Notes under the pieces: model-generated
What the model saw: the letters and a program-made list of their open reading frames with translations, nothing else
What the model was told of the DNA's origin: nothing
Databases searched by the model: none
Program-made: the position numbers and the translations under genes
Shown here: in pieces, positions 1 to 7,376 of the stretch
Numbering within the stretch: the first letter of the stretch is position 1
Layout of the letters: every line of letters starts with the position of its first letter
Assembly (NCBI GenBank): GCA_026988235.1
Contig: JALSLQ010000082.1
Coordinates: 1-37,756, forward strand
Length of the DNA: 37,756 bases
Direction of reading: 5' to 3'
Source: Sulfurimonas sp.
GTDB lineage: Bacteria > Campylobacterota > Campylobacteria > Campylobacterales > Sulfurimonadaceae

Positions 1-8
1 ATTATTGT

Positions 9-93
9 CCTATTTTAGGAGTTTGGAGTTTTTTAGCTTGTTTTTTGCTGTTGAAAGTATAGCCAAAATAGGCTTTAAAATGCCTAAAATAGG
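9..93. repeat. 11-bp inverted repeat in gene-free left edge
   Basis: CCTATTTTAGG at 9-19 and its exact reverse complement CCTAAAATAGG at 83-93 enclose 63 bases. A related CCAAAATAGG lies at 63-72. I see no coding potential in 1-173. A weak stem around 77-101 followed by T-rich sequence could end transcription on the plus strand, but the stem is imperfect. It could also be the edge of an element that extends left of the window. Confidence 0.4.
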
Positions 94-173
94 GGTATTT
101 TTGGTTTTTCAGGACTGACTACTTACAGAGTTATAAAATGCTACCTTCTATTTCAACTTTCTCACCACTCTCG

Positions 174-395
174 CCCGCACTAAAGTACGGGTTCCGAAAT
201 GCAGAAACTCCCCGGAATCGGTACTTTAGTGCCGACTATTGATACTTTCCTGCCACTCTCGCCCGCACTAAAGTACGGGTTCCGAAATGCAGAAACTCCC
301 CGGAATCGGTACTTTAGTGCCGACTATTGATACTTTCCTGCCACGCTCGCCTGCACTAAAGTACGGGTTCCGAAAAACTTCAGTGCCGACTATTT
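174..395. repeat. REP/BIME array 1 (5 hairpins plus one remnant)
   Basis: Alternating hairpins. Type A (CCCGCACTAAAGTACGGG then TTCC) starts at 174, 262 and 350. Type B (GGAA then TCGGTACTTTAGTGCCGA) starts at 214 and 302. The A-to-A period is exactly 88 bp. A broken type B at about 379-390 keeps only its right half, and that remnant supplies the stop codon of the glycosyltransferase. Type A read on the minus strand is the same element as type B: both have GGAA immediately 5' of an ACTTTAGT-cored hairpin. Confidence 0.93.
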
Positions 396-1144
396 CCAAA
401 TCTTGGTTGTTTATGTAGCATTTTCCCATCTAACTCATATTGTATTAAAAGCTTTTTTTCGTCACTGTTACATGTAAGCAGGAGTTTTTTAAGCACTTTT
501 ATTCTGTACGCATCCATATTTTTTCGAAACCCGAGCTGAGCATCATGTCCTGCATATTTTGTAATAAGTGTTTCATGTATAAGCCCTATTTTATGCTTAC
601 ATGTAATACGAAGCCACAGGTCATAATCTTCACAAACTTCCAGATGCTCATCAAAAAGTCCTACTGTTTCAAGTAAACTTTTATGAAGCATTACGGATGA
701 TGGAGCGATATTGCAATATGACAGGTTTTCTAAAAAAGCATCTTTGCCTATTTTTCTGTATTTTTTAGGGATTTTTACCGCAACGCCGTTTCTTACCCAC
801 TTTTCGTGCGTATAACTCATCAAAATATTTGGGTTTTGTGTATGAAAATCCACTTGTTTTTGCAGTTTATCTCTATGAAACTCATCATCAGAATCCAAAA
901 AGGCTATCCATTCACTTTGTACGATTTCTATACCTCGGTTACGGGCAGCAGAAACACCACTGTTTTTTTGGTAAATATAAATAATGTTTGGGAAATCTCT
1001 TTGTATATTACATGTAGCATCGGTGGAACCGTCATCTATTACTATAATTTCTTTTGGGATGTATGTTTGAGCGAGTACTGATTTTATGGCTCTTTTGAGA
1101 AGCTTGTAGCGGTTGTATGTCGGAATAATTACTGATATGTTCAT
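380..1144 (-). CDS. Family 2 glycosyltransferase (GT-A fold)
   Basis: Transfers a sugar from a nucleotide-sugar donor to a surface glycan or lipid acceptor; the substrate cannot be told. It opens with the GT2 signature (SVIIPTYNR, IDDGSTD), followed by SGVSAARNRG, the metal-binding FLDSDDEF and, further on, CEDYDLWLRI. That order is typical of small cytoplasmic GT2 enzymes of about 250-300 residues; this one has 254. I chose the ATG at 1144 because AGGGAAG lies 6-7 bases upstream. A GTG at 1162 is in frame but lies in repeat sequence. The last residues (NSRH) and the TGA stop are encoded by a repeat remnant, so the original C-terminus may have been lost. It stands alone, with no other glycan genes nearby. 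Family is sure, substrate unknown. Confidence 0.88.
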   Translation of the reverse strand: MNISVIIPTYNRYKLLKRAIKSVLAQTYIPKEIIVIDDGSTDATCNIQRDFPNIIYIYQKNSGVSAARNRGIEIVQSEWIAFLDSDDEFHRDKLQKQVDFHTQNPNILMSYTHEKWVRNGVAVKIPKKYRKIGKDAFLENLSYCNIAPSSVMLHKSLLETVGLFDEHLEVCEDYDLWLRITCKHKIGLIHETLITKYAGHDAQLGFRKNMDAYRIKVLKKLLLTCNSDEKKLLIQYELDGKMLHKQPRFGNSRH

Positions 1145-1149
1145 GTTTA

Positions 1150-1457
1150 ACTTCCCTGCCACGCTCAGCCCGCACTAAAGTACGGGTTCCGAAAAATAGT
1201 GGCTCTTCGGAATCGGTACTTCAGTGCCGACTGTTGCTACTTTCATGCCACGCTCGCCCACCCTAAAGGATGGGTTCCGAAACACAGTAGCTCTTCGGAA
1301 TCGGTACTTCAGTGCCGACTGTTGATACTTTCATGCCAAGCTCAGCCCACCCTAAAGGATGGGTTCCAAAAAATAGTGGCTCTTCGGAATCGGTACTTTA
1401 GTGCCGACTGTTTGAACTTTCTTGCCACGCTCAGCCCAGACTAAAGTCTGGATTCCG
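1150..1457. repeat. REP/BIME array 2 (7 hairpins)
   Basis: Fills the 324-base gap between the glycosyltransferase and mqnE. Type A starts at 1169, 1257, 1346 and 1435; type B starts at 1209, 1297 and 1386; the period is 88-89 bp. The copies at 1257 and 1346 are the second stem allele (CCCACCCTAAAGGATGGG). The copy at 1435 (CCCAGACTAAAGTCTGGA) has its inner mismatch repaired to a base pair. Nothing else is evident in the gap. Confidence 0.93.
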
Positions 1458-1468
1458 AAAATACTGAT

Positions 1469-2506
1469 TTACCAGACCTTTATCTCATTATACACACTGT
1501 CACGCTCAACCGGTGTAAACCCACTGTTTTTTATCAATCCTGTAAACTCTTTCACATCAACACCATTTGCACTAGCCGCCCCTGCTGCTGAGTTTATAGA
1601 CTCTTTTTCTATCGTACCGTCCAAATCATTTGCCCCGAATTCCTGTGCTACCAGTGCCAAGTTTACCGTCGAAGTCACCCAGTAGGCTTTCAAATTCGGC
1701 ACATTGTCGAGAACCAGTCTTGCAATGGCATAGGTTTTAAGTATTTCATTCGCCGTAATCGGTTTATCGATATTAAGATAATTATTTTCTGTTTGATAGA
1801 CAAGCGGTATAAAAGCGTTAAATCCGCCTGTTATGTCTTGCAGTTCACGAATACGCATCATATGGTCTATACGGTTTTCACGAGATTCCACATGTCCAAA
1901 GAGCATTGTCACATTAGATTTTTTCCCGCGTTCGTGCCATTTGCGATGAATTTCAAACCATTGGTCTGATGTCACTTTGCCTTTACAGATGTAATCACGC
2001 ACTTTTTCATCAAAAATTTCCGCTCCGCCACCAGGCATAGAATCTACACCGTTTTCAACCATCAAATCAAGCACTTCATCATAGCTAAGCCCATGATGAC
2101 GCGACAAAAAGTCCACTTCAGCAGCAGTCAATGCCTTTACATGTAAGGCAGGGTATTTCTCTTTTATTTTTTTAAAAATACCCAAATACCAGTCAAGTGT
2201 CACATTAGGATTATGAGCAGAGACTATATGAACCTCTTTCGCATCATGTGCCACAATGTTGTCTACTATCTTCATAATCTCTTCATGACTCATTGTATAC
2301 TGGTTGGGATTTTTTCGCGTTGCAGAGTAGGCACAAAATTTACACACATCTGCACATACATTTGTCGGGTTTATATGACGGTTTATGTTAAAGTATGTCT
2401 TTTTCCCATGTAACTCCTGACGCTTTGCATCGGCAAGTTCACCGAGTTCAAAAAGATCTCTTTCATAAAGTTTTATTGCATCTTCAAAATTTATTCTGTT
2501 ATTCAT
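1469..2506 (-). CDS. mqnE: Aminofutalosine synthase (radical SAM), menaquinone synthesis
   Basis: Radical SAM enzyme that joins the adenosyl radical to 3-(1-carboxyvinyloxy)benzoate to give aminofutalosine, an early step of the futalosine route to menaquinone. The cluster motif CADVCKFC (CxxxCxxC) is followed by AYSATRKNPNQY, which is characteristic of MqnE rather than MqnC. The length from the ATG at 2506 is 345 residues, close to the family norm. The reading frame stays open upstream to 2707, but that extension only translates REP sequence (repeated RFRG and VPIPEY-like stretches) and is rejected. AGGT lies upstream of the chosen ATG. The gene is bracketed by REP arrays 2 and 3 and no other mqn gene is in the window, so the pathway is scattered, as is usual in Campylobacterota. 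Confidence 0.93.
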   Translation of the reverse strand: MNNRINFEDAIKLYERDLFELGELADAKRQELHGKKTYFNINRHINPTNVCADVCKFCAYSATRKNPNQYTMSHEEIMKIVDNIVAHDAKEVHIVSAHNPNVTLDWYLGIFKKIKEKYPALHVKALTAAEVDFLSRHHGLSYDEVLDLMVENGVDSMPGGGAEIFDEKVRDYICKGKVTSDQWFEIHRKWHERGKKSNVTMLFGHVESRENRIDHMMRIRELQDITGGFNAFIPLVYQTENNYLNIDKPITANEILKTYAIARLVLDNVPNLKAYWVTSTVNLALVAQEFGANDLDGTIEKESINSAAGAASANGVDVKEFTGLIKNSGFTPVERDSVYNEIKVW

Positions 2507-2532
2507 TCTTTTACCTAATTTTTTTAGCGTTT

Positions 2533-2834
2533 TCAGCCCGTACTCTGGAATCGGTACTTTAGTGCCGATTGTTTTAACTTTCCTGCCACTCTCGCCCACC
2601 CTAAAGGATGGGTTCCGAAATGCAGAAACTCCCCGGAATCGGTACTTTAGTGCCGATTGTTTTAGCTTTCCTGCCACTCTCGCCCGCACTAAAGTACGGG
2701 TTCCCAAATGCAGAAACTCCCCGGAATCGGTACTTTAGTGCCGACTGTTGATACTTTCATTCCACTCTCGCCCACCCTAAAGGATGGGTTCCGAAATGCA
2801 GAAACTCCCTCGGAATCGGTACTTCAGTGCCGGC
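2533..2834. repeat. REP/BIME array 3 (7 hairpins)
   Basis: Fills the gap between mqnE and lsrK. Type B starts at 2547, 2635, 2723 and 2812; type A starts at 2595, 2683 and 2771; the period is 88-89 bp. A truncated type A (only CAGCCCG) survives at about 2533-2540. The copies at 2595 and 2771 carry the CCCACCC...GGATGGG stem allele. The last type B ends ten bases before the lsrK stop codon. Confidence 0.93.
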
Positions 2835-2843
2835 TTTACTTCT

Positions 2844-4406
2844 TTAGAGTCCTGGGGCTTTCCACATTGAAGTCGTGATATTATCATCAACTAGCTTTAA
2901 TTGGACTTCATATGCTTGTTGCCATCGCTCTTTTAGATTTTCATAAACTTCTCTGTTCTTCTCATTTGGCACAAATATTTTATCCCAAACGACTAAGTTT
3001 TTTGCCGCTTCTTGCAAGTTTTCGTACACACCTGCACCGACACCTGCTGCCATTGCCACACCAAGTGCCGTGGCCTCCGTTACCTTTGGAATTTTCACTA
3101 CACAACCCGTAACATCTGCTAAAATCTGTGACCACAGTTTTCCTTTGCTTGCTCCGCCTGCAAAAACAATCTCTTGTATATTTATACCGCTGAATCTCGC
3201 TATATTTTCCAAATTAATGCTTGAAACAATAGCCGCATTTTCTTCCAAACTCCGAAACATCGAAATATGATTGTATTTCTGTGCATCGAGTCCTAGATTT
3301 AAAAAACTCGGTGCTGCATGGTACCATTTCCCATACTTCATACTGTCCGAAAATATCGGTAAAATATCATAAGAACCTGCAGGAACTTTTTGTGCTTTTT
3401 CTTCTAAGACCTCATATACATCTTTACCTAACAAAACGGCTTCTTCTTTTTCTTTCTGACAAAAAGCGTCACGAAACCATCGCATAACAAGCCCTGAAAA
3501 AAATGTAATGCCCTCCGCCTGCGAAAGCCCTTCTATAACATGAGGATTGACCCGTATGCTCATATCTTTTGGAGGTCGTATACTGCTTGGAATATTGACC
3601 ACCTGTTGCCAAAAACTTCCGCCAAGAACTGCCACATCACCCTCATTTACAACACCGAGTCCGGCAGAGCCAAGCTGTACATCACCTCCACCCATCACAA
3701 CTTTCGTCAACGGACTTAAGCCTGTCTCCTCTGTGGATTTTTCGCTTACATTGCCAAGAAGTGTCCCCGTCTCCAACACAGGAGGAAATATTTCCTCTTT
3801 TATGCCGACTTTTCCTGCCATCTCTTTTTCCCAACTACGCGTTGCAAGCGAAAAAATCCCTGTAGTCCCGCCATTACTCGGATCAACGGCTATCACTCCG
3901 CTCAGGCGTGCCAAAATCCAATCGCCTATCATAGAAATATTTGCCACTTTTTCATAAAGTTCCAGTCTGTTGTTTTTGAGCCATAGTAAACGGGGCAAAG
4001 CACCAAGTGCAAAGGTCTGTCCGCTTTTTTTGTAAAATTCTTCTTCAATATCCGAAAAATTTTTTTTCAAATATTTTACTTCTTTTGAAGCACGGGCATC
4101 GACATTCGCAACACCCCAGAGTTCCTTGCCGTTTTTATCATACAGAATGATTCCCTCACGCATACTCGTCGCACTGAGCGCCAAAATATCTTGCGCATTG
4201 ATGGCAGATTTTTCAATAACTTTTTGAATACAGTTACATGTAAGCAGCCAGTTTTTTTCAAAATCAAAGCCCATAGAGTCTGATACACCCTCTTCTTCGA
4301 GATGGGTCCACTCTTCTTGGTGCGCAGCAATCTGTTGTCCCTTTATGTCAAAAAGCACAGCACGGATGCTCCCTGTCCCTGCATCTATTGCTAAAAGATA
4401 TGCCAT
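2844..4406 (-). CDS. lsrK: Autoinducer-2 kinase (FGGY family), LsrK-type
   Basis: Predicted to phosphorylate the ring-opened autoinducer-2 precursor DPD in the cytoplasm, trapping the signal and committing it to breakdown. The 520 residues follow E. coli LsrK closely as I recall it: LAIDAGTGSIRAVLFD at the N-terminus, SMREGI, NVDARA, VDPSNGGTTG, GGGDVQLG, GGSFWQQVVN, MRWFRDAFC, PIFSDSMKY, GGASKGKLWSQILADV and the ending TTSMWKAPGL. The ATG at 4406 is chosen for AGGAAG just upstream; the in-frame extension to 4448 runs into REP sequence. No LsrACDB transporter, LsrB receptor or LsrR repressor is nearby. A class II aldolase and an LsrG-like protein lie upstream on the same strand, now separated by the RAYT and two arrays. 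Another FGGY substrate cannot be excluded, but the match runs end to end. Confidence 0.88.
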   Translation of the reverse strand: MAYLLAIDAGTGSIRAVLFDIKGQQIAAHQEEWTHLEEEGVSDSMGFDFEKNWLLTCNCIQKVIEKSAINAQDILALSATSMREGIILYDKNGKELWGVANVDARASKEVKYLKKNFSDIEEEFYKKSGQTFALGALPRLLWLKNNRLELYEKVANISMIGDWILARLSGVIAVDPSNGGTTGIFSLATRSWEKEMAGKVGIKEEIFPPVLETGTLLGNVSEKSTEETGLSPLTKVVMGGGDVQLGSAGLGVVNEGDVAVLGGSFWQQVVNIPSSIRPPKDMSIRVNPHVIEGLSQAEGITFFSGLVMRWFRDAFCQKEKEEAVLLGKDVYEVLEEKAQKVPAGSYDILPIFSDSMKYGKWYHAAPSFLNLGLDAQKYNHISMFRSLEENAAIVSSINLENIARFSGINIQEIVFAGGASKGKLWSQILADVTGCVVKIPKVTEATALGVAMAAGVGAGVYENLQEAAKNLVVWDKIFVPNEKNREVYENLKERWQQAYEVQLKLVDDNITTSMWKAPGL

Positions 4407-4429
4407 ATTCTTCCTTTTATTCATTTGTA

Positions 4430-4682
4430 GTCCACTCTCAGCCCGCACTAAAGTACGGGTTCCAAAATGCAGAAACTCCCAGGAATCGGTACTTCAGTGC
4501 CGACTGTTTTAACTTTCCTGCCACTCTCAGCCCACCCTAAAGGATGGGTTCCAAAATGCAGAAGCTCCCCGGAACCGGTACTTCAGTGCCGACTGTTTTA
4601 GCTTTCCTGCCACTCTCAGCCCACCCTAAAGGATGGGTTCCAAAATGCAGTGACTCCCCGGAATCGGTACTTCAGTGCCGAC
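4430..4682. repeat. REP/BIME array 4 (6 hairpins), 3' flank of RAYT
   Basis: Type A starts at 4442, 4531 and 4620; type B starts at 4482, 4571 and 4660; the period is 89 bp. The B copy at 4571 begins GGAACCGG instead of GGAATCGG. The copies at 4531 and 4620 are the CCCACCC...GGATGGG allele. The last hairpin ends five bases before the RAYT stop codon, so the array abuts the transposase gene. Confidence 0.93.
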
Positions 4683-4687
4683 TATTG

Positions 4688-5197
4688 TTATTCATATTTG
4701 CTAAAAATCCGTTCATCTGTGAGACCTGCTTTGAGTGGATTATTTTTTATGTAATTATATACTTTTGCAAAATGTTTCTCATCTCTTATGAGTTTGTCAT
4801 AATACCCGTCTGCCCAAAATTTTCCTGATTTTTGCAAAAGTTTATTGAGTTCGACCGCACTTTTACCTTTGATATATTGCATAATTCTACCTAAATCATC
4901 ATTTTGCTTGAATAATAAATGAATATGATTTGGCATAATTGCCATAATTTCCACATCATAAAGTTTTTCGTCTTCTTCCAAGATAACATCCATAAAAACA
5001 TCAATCGCTTCATCAAACAGATAAGCACCGTTTTTTGAACTGTCCAAATAATTGTCTACCTGAAACTGTTTTATAGACTCTTTTTCATCATTTTCCAAGA
5101 TTTTTCGTACATAAGCATCAACACTCTCCTCTGTACGAAAGGTAACAAACTGGTAATGTTCTTGCAGGCTAATATGATGCTGTTTTGTGTGATTCAT
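4688..5197 (-). CDS. REP-associated tyrosine transposase (RAYT, Y1/IS200-like)
   Basis: Single-domain HUH-type Y1 nuclease of the RAYT group, which cuts and rejoins single-stranded REP hairpins and is thought to spread them. From the ATG at 5197 it has 169 residues, the usual RAYT size. Visible are the metal-binding HIH at residues 91-93 (MPNHIHLLF), the catalytic tyrosine region GYYDKLIRDE (Tyr133 likely) and the family ending NYIKNNPLKAGL. Upstream in-frame codons to 5266 translate REP sequence, so the 5197 start is preferred although its ribosome site is weak (AAAGGC). REP arrays sit directly on both sides (4442-4682 and 5236-5514), as expected for a RAYT and its cognate repeats. There is no second transposase, no serine recombinase and no IS605-type left or right end. 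All motifs are present, so it may be active. Confidence 0.9.
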   Translation of the reverse strand: MNHTKQHHISLQEHYQFVTFRTEESVDAYVRKILENDEKESIKQFQVDNYLDSSKNGAYLFDEAIDVFMDVILEEDEKLYDVEIMAIMPNHIHLLFKQNDDLGRIMQYIKGKSAVELNKLLQKSGKFWADGYYDKLIRDEKHFAKVYNYIKNNPLKAGLTDERIFSKYE

Positions 5198-5231
5198 TAT
5201 CTGACATGCCTTTTTGAAATTTTTTCTCGGT

Positions 5232-5514
5232 TTAGCCCGCACTGAAGTACGGGTTCCAAAATGCAAAAACTCCCCTGAATCGGTACTTTAGTGCCGACTA
5301 TTGCTATTTTTCTGCCACTCTCAGCCCACCCTGAAGGATGGGTTCCGGAATACAGTGACTCTCAGAATCGGTACTTTAGTGCCGGCTATTGCAACTCTCC
5401 TGCCACTCTCGCCCGCACTGAAGTACGGGTTCCGAAATATCTTGGAATCGGTACTTTAGTGCCGACTATTGCTATTTTTCTGCCACTCTCAGCCCGCACT
5501 AAAGTACGGGTTCC
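5232..5514. repeat. REP/BIME array 5 (7 hairpins), 5' flank of RAYT
   Basis: Type A starts at 5236, 5325, 5412 and 5493; type B starts at 5276, 5364 and 5444. Two B copies are degenerate in the GGAA foot (TGAA at 5276, AGAA at 5364). Several type A loops read CTGAAG instead of CTAAAG. The array fills the gap between the RAYT start and the aldolase stop and may hold the RAYT promoter, but I cannot identify one. Confidence 0.92.
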
Positions 5515-5528
5515 GGAAAAAATTCAGA

Positions 5529-6704
5529 TTACTTTTTCAGTTTTGCTTGTTCTAGCTCCCAGTACTCGATGGCGAAGCTCTCTTTTTCACTGATGCTTTG
5601 ATAGCCGCCTAGTTTATCCGCTCGTAACACTGCTAGCATAGTATGATTGACAATGTCATTTATAATTGTCGCCTCTTTTCTATCTTTGCCAAAAGAGATG
5701 ACCGCGAGATTTTTAATAATCATGTAATTTGGTGCAGGATTGAGCATCACCTCATCAGTGGCATATTTTTCAAAATACTCTTTATACTCTTGCATATATT
5801 TCTCTACTGCTGCTTCAAGATTTGTATCTTCCATCACAAGCGGTACTCTTTTTGTTCGTATAATATGTTCAGGGGTTAAAACGCCACGAGATGCAAACTC
5901 TTTTAAATTTGGCTGTGACGCATAATATGCTGCCAAAGGGGATTGATTGATATTTATAGAAACTTCATAGCCTTTTGCCGCAGACAACACTTTTGTGATT
6001 TTACCGATGTCACAATCACTATGAACATAATTATGCTCAATATGCACAACGGCTTTCTCATCCAAAAATTTCTCTGCTTTTGTCACCGCTTCAATCATTT
6101 TGTCATACGAGTTTTTGGCATCATTATCAAAAGTAAATATACCGTGATGATGTAAAATAATGCCGTCAATACTTGCCCAATCCAAGTTTTTTGTCATTTC
6201 ATAAATCTTGTGTGCAAGTTCAAACCCCGGCATAACATAATCAACGATTAAAAAATTTGGAAAAAGGTTGACAATATATTCATCACCGTTTAGAGAATTT
6301 GAAATACTCACAATGGCATCTGCATGCGTATGATCGACAAATTTATATGGAATCAGTGCATGCAGTATCGCTTCGACAGAAGGATTTGGCGCTGACTTGT
6401 CTAGCATTGCTTCACGCTGTAAGCGTACCATTTCACTGTCACTTAAGCTTGGCAGTTTTGCCATTTTTAAAAGAGTATCAAGCTTTACCGGCGAGAAACC
6501 TTCTGCTTTTATAGTTTCTAAATCCCATCCACTCCCCTTTACATGTAACACATCTTCGCCGTTTATTGTACTCTTTAATGATGTATTTCCGCCCCCATGC
6601 AGTACCAATTCATCATTTTTCCCCAAGAGATTCGAGCTGTACACTCGTAAATCTAAATCACTCTTACATGTAACCGCTTTTTTTTTACTCCATAAGTTGT
6701 CCAT
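5529..6704 (-). CDS. Class II (zinc) aldolase, stand-alone domain of YuxG/RhaD-type enzyme
   Basis: Metal-dependent aldolase of the adducin/fuculose-1-phosphate aldolase family, expected to split a phosphorylated ketose into DHAP and an aldehyde. It follows the N-terminal half of the bifunctional aldolase/short-chain dehydrogenase proteins: phosphate-binding HGGGNTS (36-42), Glu111 in NPSVE, the zinc ligands His125 and His127 in HTHADA and a third His in HHHGIF (185-187). Those relatives, about 680 residues long, continue into a dehydrogenase domain; this protein ends at 391 residues without it. The stop codon lies before array 5. The gene starts 3 bases after the upstream LsrG-like gene, with GGGGT as ribosome site, so the two are surely co-transcribed. 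With lsrK next on the strand, phospho-DPD or a related deoxy-pentulose phosphate is a reasonable but unproven substrate. Confidence 0.85.
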   Translation of the reverse strand: MDNLWSKKKAVTCKSDLDLRVYSSNLLGKNDELVLHGGGNTSLKSTINGEDVLHVKGSGWDLETIKAEGFSPVKLDTLLKMAKLPSLSDSEMVRLQREAMLDKSAPNPSVEAILHALIPYKFVDHTHADAIVSISNSLNGDEYIVNLFPNFLIVDYVMPGFELAHKIYEMTKNLDWASIDGIILHHHGIFTFDNDAKNSYDKMIEAVTKAEKFLDEKAVVHIEHNYVHSDCDIGKITKVLSAAKGYEVSININQSPLAAYYASQPNLKEFASRGVLTPEHIIRTKRVPLVMEDTNLEAAVEKYMQEYKEYFEKYATDEVMLNPAPNYMIIKNLAVISFGKDRKEATIINDIVNHTMLAVLRADKLGGYQSISEKESFAIEYWELEQAKLKK

Positions 6705-6707
6705 ACT

Positions 6708-6995
6708 TTACCCCAATACTTCTAATTCATCTGTATATTTGTCTTCACAGTACGGTTCATACGAAGATTTATATACTTTATAATGTGCAGAGGCTTTATG
6801 CCCGTCCAAAGCAGTTTCGTTTTCCCAAGTCTCTACTGCCATAAATCTTTTTCTCTCATTTTCATACTGAAAAATCTCATAAAACAAGCAACCTTTTTCT
6901 GCTTTACTCGGTGCTACCATAGCAGACAGCAACTCTTTCATTTTTGCTTCACAGCCCTCTTTTGCTATAAAGGTTACGCTTTTTGTAATTGTCAT
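6708..6995 (-). CDS. Antibiotic biosynthesis monooxygenase (ABM) fold protein, LsrG-like
   Basis: Small dimeric alpha/beta-barrel protein of 95 residues. The ABM family contains YgiN-type quinol monooxygenases and LsrG, the isomerase that follows LsrK in AI-2 breakdown. Visible features are SVTFIAKEGCEAKMKELL, the EKGCLFYEIFQ strand, FMAVETWENETALDGHK and the conserved SAHYKVYK near the C-terminus, comparable to HKTTPHYK of LsrG as I recall it. AGGGAAAACAAA before the ATG supports the start at 6995. It is the first gene of a two-gene unit with the aldolase (3-base gap). LsrG function is inferred mainly from its neighbours, since ABM proteins are too alike to assign a substrate from sequence alone. 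Confidence 0.75.
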   Translation of the reverse strand: MTITKSVTFIAKEGCEAKMKELLSAMVAPSKAEKGCLFYEIFQYENERKRFMAVETWENETALDGHKASAHYKVYKSSYEPYCEDKYTDELEVLG

Positions 6996-7017
6996 TTTGT
7001 TTTCCCTTTTTTGTTTT

Positions 7018-7309
7018 TTCTGCCACTCTCAGCCCGCACTAAAGTACGGGTTCCGATACGAACTGTTTTGGCTTTTCTGCCACTCTCAGCCCAAATTGTA
7101 GCATCTACTCGGAATCGGTACTTCAGTGCCGACTGTTGTTACTTTCATGCCACTCTCAGCCCGCACTAAAGTACGGGTTCCAATACGAACTGTTTTGGCT
7201 TTTCTGCCACTCTCAGCCCAAATTGTAGCATCTACTCGGAATCGGTACTTCAGTGCCGACTGTTGCTACTTTCATGCCATTCTCAGCCCGCACTAAAGTA
7301 CGGGTTCTG
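7018..7309. repeat. REP/BIME array 6 with 127-bp composite unit
   Basis: Type A starts at 7033, 7160 and 7287; type B starts at 7111 and 7238. The period is 127 bp rather than 88. Each unit contains an extra conserved block (GATACGAACTGTTTTGGC, then TTCTGCCACTCTCAGCCCA and AAATTGTAGCATCTACTC) in which a type A hairpin has been replaced after CAGCCC. It fills most of the 381-base gap between the divergent LsrG-like and glnD genes. Confidence 0.92.
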
Positions 7310-7365
7310 ATACGAACTGTTTTGGCTTTTTTTAATTTTAAAGATAAATTATAGCAAAAATTCAA

Positions 7366-7371
7366 TATAAT
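7366..7371 (+). promoter_or_regulatory. -10 box (TATAAT) just before glnD
   Basis: A perfect TATAAT sits only five bases before the glnD ATG at 7377, after a T-rich stretch and the end of REP array 6. If used, transcription would start at or within the ATG, giving a leaderless message; no purine-rich ribosome site precedes that ATG. It could instead be chance in AT-rich DNA. Confidence 0.4.
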
Positions 7372-7376
7372 CAACT

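Noticed and set aside
1199..1444. Open frames through the arrays (for example 1199-1444, 4544-4828, 5291-5593, 11732-11935, 11892-12098).
   Set aside because: They translate only repeat units, have no ribosome sites, and match in sequence only because the repeats match.
2507..2707. In-frame N-terminal extension of mqnE (also of lsrK to 4448 and the RAYT to 5266).
   Set aside because: The extra residues are repeat translations absent from the families; the internal ATG start fits the family N-termini and, for lsrK, a good ribosome site.
3547..3957. 136-codon plus-strand frame opposite lsrK.
   Set aside because: Shadow of the kinase gene; proline/serine-rich product with no start signal.
4430..5514. 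A complete IS200/IS605 insertion sequence around the transposase.
   Set aside because: The protein has RAYT features and is flanked by many alternating REPs, with no TnpB and no single pair of element ends.
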